Made by a program: the position numbers and the translations under genes. 64,000 nt of DNA from positions 1 to 64,000 of the forward strand of contig MNRP01000055.1 in assembly GCA_001916005.1 (NCBI GenBank), read 5' to 3'. Numbering within the stretch: position 1 is the first letter of the stretch; every line of letters starts with the position of its first letter. The stretch comes from Clostridium sp. 26_22 (GTDB lineage Bacteria; Bacillota; Clostridia; TANB77; CAG-508). Under the pieces are notes generated by a model that did no database searches, had not been told where the DNA came from, and saw only the letters and a program-made list of their open reading frames with translations. Shown in pieces: positions 33,269 to 42,580 of this stretch.

Positions 33269-34555
33269 ATGAAATGTAAAGTTGAAAAAACAGAAAACGC
33301 AAATGAAGTAAAATTAGAGTTAACAATAGAGGCTCAAAAATTTGATGAAGCAATTCAAAAAGTATATTTTAAAAGTGCAAAATATTTTAATATACCAGGA
33401 TTCAGAAAAGGTAAAGCTCCAATGAGCATAGTAGAAAAATATTATGGAAAAGAAATTTTCTATGAAGATGCATTTAATGAAGTAGCACCAGAAGAATTAG
33501 AAACAGCATTAAAAGAAAATAAAATAGAAGCTGTAAGCAGACCAGATATCGATGTAAAACAAATCGAAAAAGGAAAAGATTTAATATTTACAGCAGTATT
33601 CCAAACAAAACCAGAAGCAGAACTTGGAAAATATAAAGGTATAGAAATACCAAAAATAGAGTATAATGTATCAGATGAAGATATAAACCACGAATTATCA
33701 CATATGCAAGAACATAATTCAAGATTAATATCAATTGATGACAGACCAGTAGAAAAAGGTGATATAACAGTTATTGATTTCGAAGGATTTGTTGATGGTA
33801 AAGCATTTGAAGGTGGAAAAGCTGAAGGTCATGAATTAGAAATAGGAAGCAATACATTTATACCTGGATTTGAAGACCAAATAATTGGAATGAAAATCGA
33901 TGAAGAAAGAGATATAAAAGTAAAATTCCCAGATGAATATTTTTCTAAAGATTTAGCTGGAAAAGATGCAACATTCAAAGTTAAATTACATGAAATTAAG
34001 AAAAAAGAATTACCAGAATTAAATGATGATTTTGCAAAAGACACTAGCGAATTCGATACATTAGAAGAATTAAAGAAAAGCATCAAAGACAGAATGGAAA
34101 AAGACAATGAACAAAGACAAAAATATGAAACAGAAGATGCTGTTATAAAAGCAGTATGCGAAAACGTAAAAGTTGATATTCCATCAGGAATGATTGAAAA
34201 CGAAACAGAAGATATGTTAAGAAATGTTGAAAGCAGACTTTCATATCAAGGATTAAAATTAGACCAATACTTAAAAATGATGGGAAAAACAGCTGAAGAA
34301 GTTAAAAAAGAATATGAACCTCAAGCAATAGAAGCAATCAAATCAAGATTAATGTTAGAAGCAGTAATCAAAGCAGAAAAAATAGAAGCAACAGAAGATG
34401 AAATAACAGAAAAAGTAAAAGAAATGGCTAAAAATTATGGAAAATCAGATGACAAAGAATTTATGGAAAATGAAAACGTAAGAAATTACATAAAAAGTGG
34501 AGTAGAATCTGAAAAAGCATTAGAATTTTTAGTAAAAAATGCAAAAATAAAATAA
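33269..34555 (+). CDS. tig: Trigger factor
   Basis: This ribosome-associated chaperone and prolyl isomerase has 428 residues. The ribosome-binding signature GFRKGKAP lies near residue 46, a PPIase FKBP-like domain (GDITVIDFEGFVDGKAFEGG) covers about 160-240, and a helical chaperone domain follows. tig-clpP-clpX is the classic order. A terminator separates it from clpP. Confidence 0.97.
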   Translation: MKCKVEKTENANEVKLELTIEAQKFDEAIQKVYFKSAKYFNIPGFRKGKAPMSIVEKYYGKEIFYEDAFNEVAPEELETALKENKIEAVSRPDIDVKQIEKGKDLIFTAVFQTKPEAELGKYKGIEIPKIEYNVSDEDINHELSHMQEHNSRLISIDDRPVEKGDITVIDFEGFVDGKAFEGGKAEGHELEIGSNTFIPGFEDQIIGMKIDEERDIKVKFPDEYFSKDLAGKDATFKVKLHEIKKKELPELNDDFAKDTSEFDTLEELKKSIKDRMEKDNEQRQKYETEDAVIKAVCENVKVDIPSGMIENETEDMLRNVESRLSYQGLKLDQYLKMMGKTAEEVKKEYEPQAIEAIKSRLMLEAVIKAEKIEATEDEITEKVKEMAKNYGKSDDKEFMENENVRNYIKSGVESEKALEFLVKNAKIK

Positions 34556-34565
34556 ATAGTAAAAG

Positions 34566-34609
34566 AAAGGTTGGGGTGAAGCATTATAAAAAGCATTACC
34601 AGCCTTTTT
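34566..34609 (+). terminator. Terminator after tig
   Basis: AAAGGTTGG pairs with CCAGCCTTT, extended by GTGAAGC/GCATTAC pairing, with T5. Confidence 0.82.
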
Positions 34610-34650
34610 GTGTATAATTATTATGTCTAAAAGACAGAGGAGGAAAAAAT

Positions 34651-35262
34651 ATGTTTGAAAAAGATAGTTTAGTACCTTATGTAATCGAACAAACAGGAAA
34701 AGGAGAAAGATCATATGATATTTTCTCAAGATTATTAAAAGACAGAATTATATTTTTAGGAGAAGATGTTAACCCAACATCAGCAAGTTTAATCATTGCA
34801 CAATTATTATTCTTAGAATCAGAAGATCCAGATAAAGAAATATCATTATATATCAACTCACCAGGAGGATCTATTACAGATGGAATGGGAATAGTAGATA
34901 CAATGAACTATATAAAATGTCCAGTATCAACAATATGTGTAGGATTAGCAGCAAGTTTTGGTGCTGTACTTTTAGCAAATGGAGAAAAAGGCAGAAGATT
35001 TGCAACACCAAATTCAGAAATATTAATACATCAACCATTAATTGGTGGTCAAGGTGGAGGAATTTCAGGTCAAGCAACTGAAATAAAAATCCATGCAGAC
35101 CATATGATAAGAACAAGAGAAAAATTAAACAAATTATTAAGTGATAGAACAGGTCAATCTATAGAAACAATAGAAAGAGATACAGAAAGAGACCATTATA
35201 TGACAGCAGAAGAAGCATTAAAATATGGATTAATAGATGGAATAATGGATAAAAGAATGTAA
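34651..35262 (+). CDS. clpP: ATP-dependent Clp protease proteolytic subunit
   Basis: This serine protease tetradecamer partners ClpX. The catalytic Ser102 is in GLAASFGAVLLA and His127 in EILIHQPLIGG; the Asp lies about residue 176. Also present are the NSPGGS oxyanion region and RDHYMTAEEALKYGLID. It has 203 residues. AGAGGAGG lies 8 nt before ATG, and clpX follows after 16 nt. Confidence 0.98.
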   Translation: MFEKDSLVPYVIEQTGKGERSYDIFSRLLKDRIIFLGEDVNPTSASLIIAQLLFLESEDPDKEISLYINSPGGSITDGMGIVDTMNYIKCPVSTICVGLAASFGAVLLANGEKGRRFATPNSEILIHQPLIGGQGGGISGQATEIKIHADHMIRTREKLNKLLSDRTGQSIETIERDTERDHYMTAEEALKYGLIDGIMDKRM

Positions 35263-35278
35263 TTAAAGGAGATAGAAA

Positions 35279-36601
35279 ATGGCTAAAAATGATAACCCAA
35301 AAAATGTAAGATGTTCATTTTGTGGCAAATCACAAGATAGTGTAAAGAAAATTGTCGCAGGTCCAGGTGTATTTATTTGTGATGAATGTGTAGATTTATG
35401 TACAAGCATTATAGAAGCAGAAAAATATGAAGAAGATGAACTAGGTTATACATTAAATGATTTAGATAAAATACCAAATCCAAAAGAAATAAAGAAAATA
35501 TTGGATGATTATGTAATTGGCCAAGATGAAGCCAAAAGAACATTAGCAGTTGCAGTTTATAATCATTATAAAAGAATTGCTCATGAAGAAAGCAATGAAA
35601 AAGACAAAGATGATGTAGAAATACAAAAAAGTAATATATTACTTTTAGGACCAACTGGATGTGGAAAAACACTTCTTGCAAGAACATTGGCGAGAATATT
35701 AAATGTACCATTTGCAATAGCAGATGCAACAACATTAACAGAAGCTGGTTATGTTGGAGAAGATGTTGAAAATATCTTATTAAAACTTATTCAAGCAGCA
35801 GATGGAGATATTCAAAAAGCTCAAAAAGGAATCATATATATTGATGAAATTGATAAAATAACAAGAAAATCAGAAAACTTATCAATAACAAGAGATGTTA
35901 GCGGTGAAGGTGTTCAACAAGCCTTACTAAAAATAATTGAAGGAACAATAGCATCAGTACCACCACAAGGTGGAAGAAAACATCCAAATCAAGAAATGAT
36001 TCAAATAAATACAGAAAACATACTATTTATTTGTGGAGGAGCTTTTGAAGGCTTAGAAAATATCATAAAAGAAAGAACTGGTAAAAAATCAATAGGTTTT
36101 GGTGCAAAAATCGAAAGTGAAAAAGAAATTAACAAATATGAAGTATTCCAAGAATTATTACCACAAGATTTATTAAAATTTGGATTAATACCAGAATTTA
36201 TAGGAAGATTACCAATAATAGCAACATTAAAAGATTTAGACAAACAAGCATTAATAAAAATAGCTACAGAGCCAAAAAATGCATTAGTAAAACAATATCA
36301 AAAATTATTAGAAATGGATGACGTTGAACTAGAATTTAATCAAGATGCATTAGAAGCAATAGTAGATAAAGCAATAGAAAGAAAAACTGGAGCAAGAGGA
36401 TTACGTTCTATAATAGAAGATATAATGAGAGATATTATGTTTGAAATTCCATCAACACCTAATATCACAAAATGCATTATAACTAGAAATACAGTAATAA
36501 ATAAGGCAAGACCAGAAATAATTACTGGAGAAAAAACAGCAAATGAACCAAATAAACAAAAAAGACGTGTTCCTGAAAAGAAGAGCAAAGAAACAGCATA
36601 A
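35279..36601 (+). CDS. clpX: ClpX ATPase subunit
   Basis: This AAA+ unfoldase delivers substrates, including ssrA-tagged proteins, to ClpP. The N-terminal zinc finger has C11-x2-C14 and the CDEC pair. Walker A is GPTGCGKT, Walker B is IIYIDEID, and sensor and RKH-type pore motifs follow (GGRKHPNQE). It has 440 residues. It shares the operon with clpP, and the tmRNA gene lies 1.8 kb downstream. Confidence 0.98.
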   Translation: MAKNDNPKNVRCSFCGKSQDSVKKIVAGPGVFICDECVDLCTSIIEAEKYEEDELGYTLNDLDKIPNPKEIKKILDDYVIGQDEAKRTLAVAVYNHYKRIAHEESNEKDKDDVEIQKSNILLLGPTGCGKTLLARTLARILNVPFAIADATTLTEAGYVGEDVENILLKLIQAADGDIQKAQKGIIYIDEIDKITRKSENLSITRDVSGEGVQQALLKIIEGTIASVPPQGGRKHPNQEMIQINTENILFICGGAFEGLENIIKERTGKKSIGFGAKIESEKEINKYEVFQELLPQDLLKFGLIPEFIGRLPIIATLKDLDKQALIKIATEPKNALVKQYQKLLEMDDVELEFNQDALEAIVDKAIERKTGARGLRSIIEDIMRDIMFEIPSTPNITKCIITRNTVINKARPEIITGEKTANEPNKQKRRVPEKKSKETA

Positions 36602-36612
36602 TAAAAAAAGAC

Positions 36613-36642
36613 AAAGGTGGAAAAATATTTTCCACCTTTTTT
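36613..36642 (+). terminator. Terminator after clpX
   Basis: AAAGGTGGAAAA and TTTTCCACCTTT form a 12-bp stem with T6. Confidence 0.92.
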
Positions 36643-36666
36643 GAGAGATTTGATAATTTAGACATT

Positions 36667-36828
36667 TTAGACCTCGAATATCCGATTTCCAACAACTCTA
36701 AGATTTTGATAATTACTTCTAGTTTCATTAATAGAAGACTTATCAATATCATCTAAAAAATTATTTAATGCATACATTGCTTCGTATGCAGAAGAAAAAG
36801 TTTTTTTCAAAAGTTCTTCCTTAGTCAT
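36667..36828 (-). CDS. Small protein, unknown function
   Basis: I place the start at 36828 because GGAGG lies 8 nt upstream. The product has 53 residues, starts MTKEELLKKTFSSAYEAM and is helical and charged. It is not recognised. A TTCGACA element (inverted Spo0A-box core, plus-strand 36889-36895) lies about 60 nt upstream, so sporulation control is possible. Confidence 0.6.
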   Translation of the reverse strand: MTKEELLKKTFSSAYEAMYALNNFLDDIDKSSINETRSNYQNLRVVGNRIFEV

Positions 36829-36888
36829 AATCATCCCTCCATTCTGTAATTTGATAAAAATAGTATAGCAAGTACAAAACAAAAAGTC

Positions 36889-36895
36889 TGTCGAA
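36889..36895 (+). promoter_or_regulatory. Possible Spo0A box
   Basis: TGTCGAA core lies in the spacer upstream of the minus-strand gene starting at 36828. Confidence 0.3.
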
Positions 36896-36916
36896 ATAGG
36901 AAAGTCTAAGAAAAAA

Positions 36917-37351
36917 TTACAAATATTTTTTCAAAGTTTCAACACTATCTTCTTGCATAACAACGAAATCATTTAAAATACTTTTAACATCTTTTTCAGC
37001 ATTTTGATTTTGATTTAACAATCGTCTACCTTCAATAATTCCCATATTAGTACCTTGCATTAATAATTCAGATAATTTTGAAGTGCTATCATCTGTCATA
37101 GTTTTCATTTGAATTCCATACCAAGTCATCATTTTGGTCATAGGATTAGTTTCATGAGGCTCTTTATTACTATAATTGTCATACAAATCATTAACTCTAT
37201 TAGAAATATCTTGATATTTATTGTATTCGACATCTAAAACCTCTTTAAAATCATTGTCTTTTACTTTCTCAGAAACATATGATATGGCATCCATTCCCAT
37301 TGTAGCACCTTTGTTTACTTCATCTAGTATATTTAAATTTTGATTTTCCAT
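36917..37351 (-). CDS. Helical protein of unknown function (four-helix-bundle-like)
   Basis: The 144-residue protein is all-helical, with regularly spaced charged and Met-rich segments (GATMGMDAISYVSEK, MTKMMTWYGIQMKTM). It could be a ferritin-like or DUF2383-type bundle, but key metal ligands are not clear. The SD AGGAGG is 8 nt before ATG. The gene is on the minus strand between two other minus-strand genes. Confidence 0.7.
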   Translation of the reverse strand: MENQNLNILDEVNKGATMGMDAISYVSEKVKDNDFKEVLDVEYNKYQDISNRVNDLYDNYSNKEPHETNPMTKMMTWYGIQMKTMTDDSTSKLSELLMQGTNMGIIEGRRLLNQNQNAEKDVKSILNDFVVMQEDSVETLKKYL

Positions 37352-37426
37352 AAAATACCTCCTAATTATTTATTAATATTTAGTATTTACAGAAAATTGA
37401 GATATATTCAAAATGTTTTTTTATTT

Positions 37427-38344
37427 CTAACTTACAGCACCTAAAATCAAAATCCCTAAATTATCATTATAAATTTCATTAAACTGAGAAATAGGCAAAG
37501 GATTTTCGCCCAAACCAGCTTCAATAGTATAACCAGGCTTATCAAAATATAAAATAAACCAATCTTTATAACCAGCAAAACTAGAATTATATGGAACTTC
37601 AGTTAAAAGATAACCACTTGCTTTTGCAAATTTTTCGCCAATTTCATACCCATTAGGAGGATTAATATTTTGAAAATTCCAGTAAATTTCTTGACCTTGA
37701 GTATGATAAGCAAGAATCAAATCAAAATTATGTAATAAAGTAAAATTGTAAATAGCTTTAGATTCAGGTTCTATAAGAGGTGCTAACCCAACAAAATCAC
37801 GAGGAGCAGGACTAGTAAAACCTTGTGAATATTTAATTTCTTTAGCTTTTTGCCATTCTGCAGGAAATTGCAAATTTAAATCAGTACCAAGAATATTAGC
37901 TTTCCATCCACTAGGAAAAGGAATATCAGGGTAGTTAAAAGCTATGTCTTGAGCTTGAATAAAAGCAGAAGAATTTTCAGATAAATTTCCTGTAACTAAA
38001 TCAACACCATCAGGATTTACCATTGGCATAATATAAATTGAAACAGTATTAAATAAAGTTTTGATATTATAATCATATAAATTCAAATCATTAACATAAG
38101 CATTACAATAATCTTCAATAAATTTCATCATAACAACACTTGTAATCCATTCATTAGCATGGAAAGAAGCGGAATAAAAAACTTTTTTTGAACCAGTACC
38201 AAGTTTTACAACATATAATTTTTTTCCAAGAACACTACTTCCAACAACTTGAATATTAAGAAAAGGAAAAACTCTATTAAGAGTAAATAAATTTTGAGTT
38301 AATAAATCATAAGTATAAGATTTATCAGTAGGAACAATATTCAT
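37427..38344 (-). CDS. M14-family zinc carboxypeptidase
   Basis: It resembles gamma-D-glutamyl-diaminopimelate peptidases that trim peptidoglycan peptides. Zinc ligands are in SFHANEW (HxxE) and the late YHTQGQEIYW His. MVNPDGVDLV is the substrate-binding stretch and TIEAGLGENPLP carries the catalytic Glu. ATG 38344 (GGGTGAT upstream) gives 305 residues; the longer frame to 38425 adds an unsupported hydrophobic stretch overlapping the ssrA promoter. No secretion signal remains, so it may recycle wall peptides in the cytoplasm. Confidence 0.88.
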   Translation of the reverse strand: MNIVPTDKSYTYDLLTQNLFTLNRVFPFLNIQVVGSSVLGKKLYVVKLGTGSKKVFYSASFHANEWITSVVMMKFIEDYCNAYVNDLNLYDYNIKTLFNTVSIYIMPMVNPDGVDLVTGNLSENSSAFIQAQDIAFNYPDIPFPSGWKANILGTDLNLQFPAEWQKAKEIKYSQGFTSPAPRDFVGLAPLIEPESKAIYNFTLLHNFDLILAYHTQGQEIYWNFQNINPPNGYEIGEKFAKASGYLLTEVPYNSSFAGYKDWFILYFDKPGYTIEAGLGENPLPISQFNEIYNDNLGILILGAVS

Positions 38345-38384
38345 AAAAATCACCCGATATATTATATTAAAAAAAATAAAAATG

Positions 38385-38413
38385 TTGCTAAAAAAATACA
38401 GATGTAGTATAAT
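38385..38413 (+). promoter_or_regulatory. ssrA promoter
   Basis: TTGCTA, a 17-bp spacer, TATAAT, just ahead of the tmRNA 5' end. Confidence 0.8.
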
Positions 38414-38425
38414 AAAAAAGTACAT

Positions 38426-38779
38426 GGGGATGTAATGGTTTCGACATTACACCAGAAAAATAGATAGCAAGTAGTGGATTCTCGTTGGCCACTTAAAAAA
38501 CGAGAAAATAAAATAAACGCTGATAAACAAGAATTAGCATACGCTGCCTAAGTTGTAGTGTCATCTTACTAAATAGCCTACTGATTTAGATAAGGTGTCG
38601 AAATAAAGTAGGAAACGAAGCTGTTTTTTCTTTAGAAATAGTGGGTATTTTATAAAGATATATTTATTTTTAGCCTGTTTGCCGGCGAAAAGTAAATGAA
38701 AATAAAAGACAAAATAAACTTGTAGAAGTCTATTTGGAAAGTGTTATGGACAGGAGTTCGACTCTCCTCATCTCCACCA
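38426..38779 (+). ncRNA. ssrA: Transfer-messenger RNA (tmRNA)
   Basis: tmRNA rescues stalled ribosomes and tags nascent proteins for ClpXP. The 5' GGGGATG and 3' CATCTCC-ACCA ends form the tRNA-like acceptor stem. The 5' GTAATGGTTTCGACATTAC and 3' GGAGTTCGACTCTCC segments are canonical. The tag frame ends ...NADKQELAYAA at a TAA near 38552, with the usual hydrophobic LAYAA terminus. The exact resume codon was not resolved. Length is about 354 nt. Confidence 0.96.
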
Positions 38780-38813
38780 AAAGATTAAATCGTCGCACCA
38801 GACGAAAACCAAG

Positions 38814-38841
38814 AAATCAACTGTAAAAGGTTGATTTTTTT
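38814..38841 (+). terminator. Terminator after ssrA
   Basis: AAATCAAC pairs with GTTGATTT, followed by T residues. Confidence 0.9.
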
Positions 38842-38935
38842 GATGCCTTTAATAAAAAATAAATATTAAAAAACACTTGGCAGCAGTGAACAAATGTTTT
38901 AAACTATATATAGTTTTATATAAGGATGTGAAATT

Positions 38936-39901
38936 ATGGAAAATGAAATAAATAATTTGATAGTTCAAGACCACCTATCAAATGAAGAAATAAAGAATTT
39001 AATATATACTATAAGAGGAAAACAAGTAATGCTAGATAGTGATGTGGCAATGCTATATCACTATGAAACTAAAAAAATAAATCAAGCTGTAAAGAGAAAT
39101 ATAGAGAGGTTTCCAGAAAAGTTTTGTTTTCAGTTAACAGAAGAAGAATTTTCTAGTTTAAGGTCACAATTTGTGACCTTAAACAAAACTACTGTACAAG
39201 AAAATTTTGAGGATTCTTCTCTAAGGTCGCAAATTGTAACCTTAAATGAAAATACTGGTAGAGGTAAACATCGTAAATATTTGCCATATGTTTTTACTGA
39301 ACAAGGTATAGCAATGTTATCTAGTTTGCTTAAAAATGATATTGCAATTCAAGTAAGCATAAATATAATGGATGCTTTTGTAGAGATGAGAAAATTTTTA
39401 ATGGTTAATGGACAGCTGTTTGAAAGATTAACAAATGTAGAGTATAAATTATTAGAACATGACAAAAAATTTGATAAAGTATTTGACCAGTTACAAAATG
39501 AAGAAAATATTAAACAAAAAATATTCTTTGAAGGGCAAATATATGATGCATACAGTTTGATAATCGATATTATTAAAAAAGCAAACAAGAAAATTTTAAT
39601 AATAGATAATTATATAGATGATAGTGTTTTGAAAATGCTTACAAAGAAAAATAAGAATGTTGAAGTTGTAATATTAACTTCTAATAAAAGCAATATACAA
39701 AAAATCGATATTCAAAAATTTAATAAAGAATATCCAATATTAAAAGTTGCTGAAACAAATAAATTTCACGATAGATTTATAGTAATAGATAATAAAGAAA
39801 TGTATCATCTAGGAGCTTCAATAAAAGATTTAGGTAAAAAGTGCTTTGGAATTAACAAAATTGAAGATTTAGATATTGTAGAAAAAGTTATTAATTTATA
39901 A
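38936..39901 (+). CDS. ORF6N-domain protein with C-terminal PLD-like domain
   Basis: Residues ~20-165 match ORF6N/KilA-N-type DNA-binding domains common in phage and mobile elements: RGKQVMLDSDVAMLYHYETK, FPEKFCFQLT, YLPYVFTEQGIAMLSS. The C-terminal ~130 residues (KILIIDNYIDDSVLKML and KFHDRFIVID...LGASIKDLGKK) resemble a phospholipase-D-like half with one HxD-type motif. Between residues ~73 and 108 a 21-residue unit beginning SSLRSQ(F/I)VTLN is duplicated, and each copy is encoded by a DNA palindrome. It lies just 3' of ssrA, a common insertion site, though no integrase is present. Confidence 0.8.
   Translation: MENEINNLIVQDHLSNEEIKNLIYTIRGKQVMLDSDVAMLYHYETKKINQAVKRNIERFPEKFCFQLTEEEFSSLRSQFVTLNKTTVQENFEDSSLRSQIVTLNENTGRGKHRKYLPYVFTEQGIAMLSSLLKNDIAIQVSINIMDAFVEMRKFLMVNGQLFERLTNVEYKLLEHDKKFDKVFDQLQNEENIKQKIFFEGQIYDAYSLIIDIIKKANKKILIIDNYIDDSVLKMLTKKNKNVEVVILTSNKSNIQKIDIQKFNKEYPILKVAETNKFHDRFIVIDNKEMYHLGASIKDLGKKCFGINKIEDLDIVEKVINL
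39157..39183. repeat. 27-nt palindrome inside the ORF6N gene, copy 1
   Basis: Arms TTTAAGGTCACAA and TTGTGACCTTAAA are perfectly complementary around one T. It encodes part of SLRSQFVTLN. Confidence 0.9.
39221..39246. repeat. Imperfect palindrome inside the ORF6N gene, copy 2
   Basis: CTAAGGTCGCAA and TTGTAACCTTAAA repeat the first element with substitutions. It encodes SLRSQIVTLN, 63 nt after copy 1. Confidence 0.8.
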
Positions 39902-40170
39902 TTAAAATAGAAGATTTGTGTATAATATAGAATCCAATATTTATAAACATTATTAAGGATATAAAAATCCCAAAACTTACATAAAGAATTAAATAAAGTA
40001 ATATCTTCATTTAATTCTTTTATCCCAAAAGCTGTAGCAACATAAGCAATAATCATAAATATAATTGAAAAAATAATTATACTATTTGAAACACTATTAA
40101 TTACTTTGCTTTTATAAACTTTATCATCATACACTTCACTCAAATTAAATGTATACCCCTTATAGTTCAT
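39805..40170 (-). CDS. Possible small membrane protein (doubtful)
   Basis: A minus-strand frame of up to 122 residues has a polar start MNYKGYTFNLSEVYDD and a membrane helix (IIIFSIIFMIIAYVATAF). The SD is weak and the last ~30 codons overlap the 3' end of the ORF6N gene on the other strand, where composition looks like a shadow. The first ~90 codons may be real. No family recognised. Confidence 0.3.
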   Translation of the reverse strand: MNYKGYTFNLSEVYDDKVYKSKVINSVSNSIIIFSIIFMIIAYVATAFGIKELNEDITLFNSLCKFWDFYILNNVYKYWILYYTQIFYFNYKLITFSTISKSSILLIPKHFLPKSFIEAPR

Positions 40171-40225
40171 TTTATTTTTTCTCAAATAAGTACCGCTAAT
40201 GCACAAAGAAATGTTATAAACTAAA

Positions 40226-40268
40226 AATGAGGAATTTCTATATCTTTGAAGTTCCTTATTTTTTTATT
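40226..40268 (+). terminator. Terminator upstream of the FemAB gene
   Basis: GAGGAATTTC pairs with GAAGTTCCTT, followed by T7. Confidence 0.7.
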
Positions 40269-40387
40269 TTAACCACTATTTAACTGGTTAGATTTTTTCT
40301 TTAATTCTCCAAAAAATATTGTAAAATTCCCCAACTTGGTGTAAAATACGAATAACCGTAAATAATAATAGGAGGCAAAACAAAAAT

Positions 40388-41449
40388 ATGAGATTTGTAA
40401 CAGACGAAAAATCAAAACAAGAATACAAAAAATTTTTAGAAACAAACGAAAGATGTAACTTTCAACAATCATTAGAATGGGCAGAAGTAAAAAAGCCAAA
40501 CTGGAAACCAGAAGTAATACTAGCAGAAGATGAAAACAAAAACATCATAGGATCACTATGTGTATGGATTAGAAAAATGCCAATATTTGGAAACATGATG
40601 TATGCATCAAGAGGTCCAGTATGTGACATTCACGATATAAAAGTAATGAAACAATTAACAGATGGAGCAAAAGAACTAGCAAAAAAATACAATGCATTTG
40701 TTTTAAGAATAGAACCAGACATATTAAAAGAAGACCAAGACTTTAGAAACATAATAACAAACCTAGGCTACCAAATAAAAGATGATGCAAAAGACTTTAA
40801 AGATGAAATACAACCAAGATTTGTATTCAGACTAGATATAAAAGATAAAACAGAAGAAGAGGTAATGGCTGGATTTCACCAAAAATGGAGATACAATATT
40901 CGTTTAGCAGGTAGAAAAGGTGTAGTAATAAAAGAAGGAACAAGAGAAGATTTAAAAGACTTCCACAAAATAATGATAGAAACAGGAAACAGAGATGGCT
41001 TCATAACAAGACCACTAGAATACTTTGAAAAAATGTATGATAACATGGTACCAGGTGGCCATATGAAATTATTAATGGCATATTATGAGGACAAGCCAAT
41101 ATCTGGAGTAATACCAATTTTCTATGGAAATAAAACATGGTATTTATATGGAGCAAGTAGTAATCAACATAGAAACTTAATGCCAAATTATCTACTACAA
41201 TGGGAAATGATAAAAATGGCGATAGCAAGACATGATGATATATATGACTTTAGAGGAGTATCAGGAGTTGTAGATGAAAATCATCCACAATACGGATTAT
41301 ATAGATTCAAAAAAGGATTTGGAGCAACATTTACAGAATTCATAGGAGAAATTTACATTCCATTCAAACCATTAACATATAAATTATATAAATTTTCTGA
41401 AAAAACATTTAGAACATTAAGACAAATCAAAAGAAAAATAACAAAATAG
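40388..41449 (+). CDS. FemAB-family peptidoglycan bridge aminoacyltransferase
   Basis: Fem transferases add amino acids from aminoacyl-tRNA to lipid II to build interpeptide bridges. The 353-residue protein shows the dual GNAT-fold signatures: NFQQSLEWAEVK, MMYASRGPVCD near residue 75, WRYNIRLAGRKGVV and YDFRGVSG with a Y-RFKKGFG C-terminal motif. The added residue cannot be deduced. SD AGGAGG precedes ATG. An alanine racemase gene follows 12 nt downstream, so this is a cell-wall operon. Confidence 0.9.
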   Translation: MRFVTDEKSKQEYKKFLETNERCNFQQSLEWAEVKKPNWKPEVILAEDENKNIIGSLCVWIRKMPIFGNMMYASRGPVCDIHDIKVMKQLTDGAKELAKKYNAFVLRIEPDILKEDQDFRNIITNLGYQIKDDAKDFKDEIQPRFVFRLDIKDKTEEEVMAGFHQKWRYNIRLAGRKGVVIKEGTREDLKDFHKIMIETGNRDGFITRPLEYFEKMYDNMVPGGHMKLLMAYYEDKPISGVIPIFYGNKTWYLYGASSNQHRNLMPNYLLQWEMIKMAIARHDDIYDFRGVSGVVDENHPQYGLYRFKKGFGATFTEFIGEIYIPFKPLTYKLYKFSEKTFRTLRQIKRKITK

Positions 41450-41461
41450 TAGGAGGAAAAT

Positions 41462-42580
41462 TTGAAAGCGGTAATAATTGAAAAAAAAGATTTACGTTAT
41501 AATATAGAAAAAATAAAAGAATATGCTAATAGAAATTTGCCTGATGATAATGGAAATAAAGTAAAAATAATAGCTGTTGTAAAAGCAAATGGTTGTGGAC
41601 TTGGAATAGTTGAATTTACAAAGTTCTTAATAGATAATGGAATAGATTTTTTTGCAGTTGCAACACTTGAAGAAGCCTTGCAATTAAGAAATGCAGGAAT
41701 TAAAGAAAAAATATTAATGTTATCATCAACAGCAATAAAAGAAGATGTAAAAATTTTAATAGAAAACAATATTATATTAACAATAGGTTCAAAAGAATCT
41801 GCTGAAGTTGCTGAAGAAATAGGACAAGAATTAAATAGAACAGTAAAGGCTCATATAAAAATAGATACAGGATTTGGAAGATACGGATTTGTTTATACTA
41901 ATAGAGAAAAAATGATTAAAACAATAAAAGAAATGAAAAATATAAAAATAGAAGGAACATATACACATTTTTCAAATTCCTATTATGATGACCAATATAC
42001 ACAAACACAATTTAAACGTTTTATAGATTGTATTGAAGTTTTAAAAATGAATGAAATAGAAACAGGAATGTTACACGTATGTAACACATCAGCATTTATA
42101 AAATTTCCACAAATGCATTTAAATGCAGTAAGAATAGGCTCAGCATTTACAGGAAGAATATCATTTAAAAATAACATGGGATTAAGAAAAATAGGATATC
42201 TAAAATCAAATGTATCTGAAATAAAAGAACTTCCTGAAAAGTTTAATATTGGTTATTCTAACACATATACAACAAAGAAAAAAACAAAAGTTGCAATTAT
42301 TCCGTGTGGCTATATGGATGGTGTAAATATAGAAACAGGAAGAGATATGTTTAGAAAAGTTGATAAATTAAGATATATAGTAAGAGATATAAAAGATGCA
42401 TTTAAAAAGCAACAATTATATGTTAATATAAATGGTCAAAAATGTCCTATATTAGGAAGAATAGGAACATATCACGTAACTGCTGATATAACCGGAAAAA
42501 ATATAAATATAAATGATGAAGCAATATTTAATGTAAGTTTAAAACATGTTGATAGTGGTCTAAGAAGGGAGTGGAAATAA
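41462..42580 (+). CDS. alr: Alanine racemase
   Basis: This PLP enzyme makes D-alanine for peptidoglycan. Lys41 in AVVKANGCGLG is the PLP lysine. IDTGFGRYGF, the catalytic-Tyr region GYSNTYTTKK and IIPCGYMDGV follow, then LGRIGTYHV. Start TTG at 41462 follows AGGAGG. At 372 residues it is normal length. The lysine loop differs slightly from the common KADAYGHG, so a serine/alanine racemase relative is possible but less likely. Confidence 0.9.
   Translation: MKAVIIEKKDLRYNIEKIKEYANRNLPDDNGNKVKIIAVVKANGCGLGIVEFTKFLIDNGIDFFAVATLEEALQLRNAGIKEKILMLSSTAIKEDVKILIENNIILTIGSKESAEVAEEIGQELNRTVKAHIKIDTGFGRYGFVYTNREKMIKTIKEMKNIKIEGTYTHFSNSYYDDQYTQTQFKRFIDCIEVLKMNEIETGMLHVCNTSAFIKFPQMHLNAVRIGSAFTGRISFKNNMGLRKIGYLKSNVSEIKELPEKFNIGYSNTYTTKKKTKVAIIPCGYMDGVNIETGRDMFRKVDKLRYIVRDIKDAFKKQQLYVNINGQKCPILGRIGTYHVTADITGKNININDEAIFNVSLKHVDSGLRREWK

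Noticed and set aside
38590..38610. TGTCGAA (Spo0A-box core) inside ssrA
   Set aside because: It lies within the structured tmRNA body; a 7-mer is expected by chance and no promoter is nearby.
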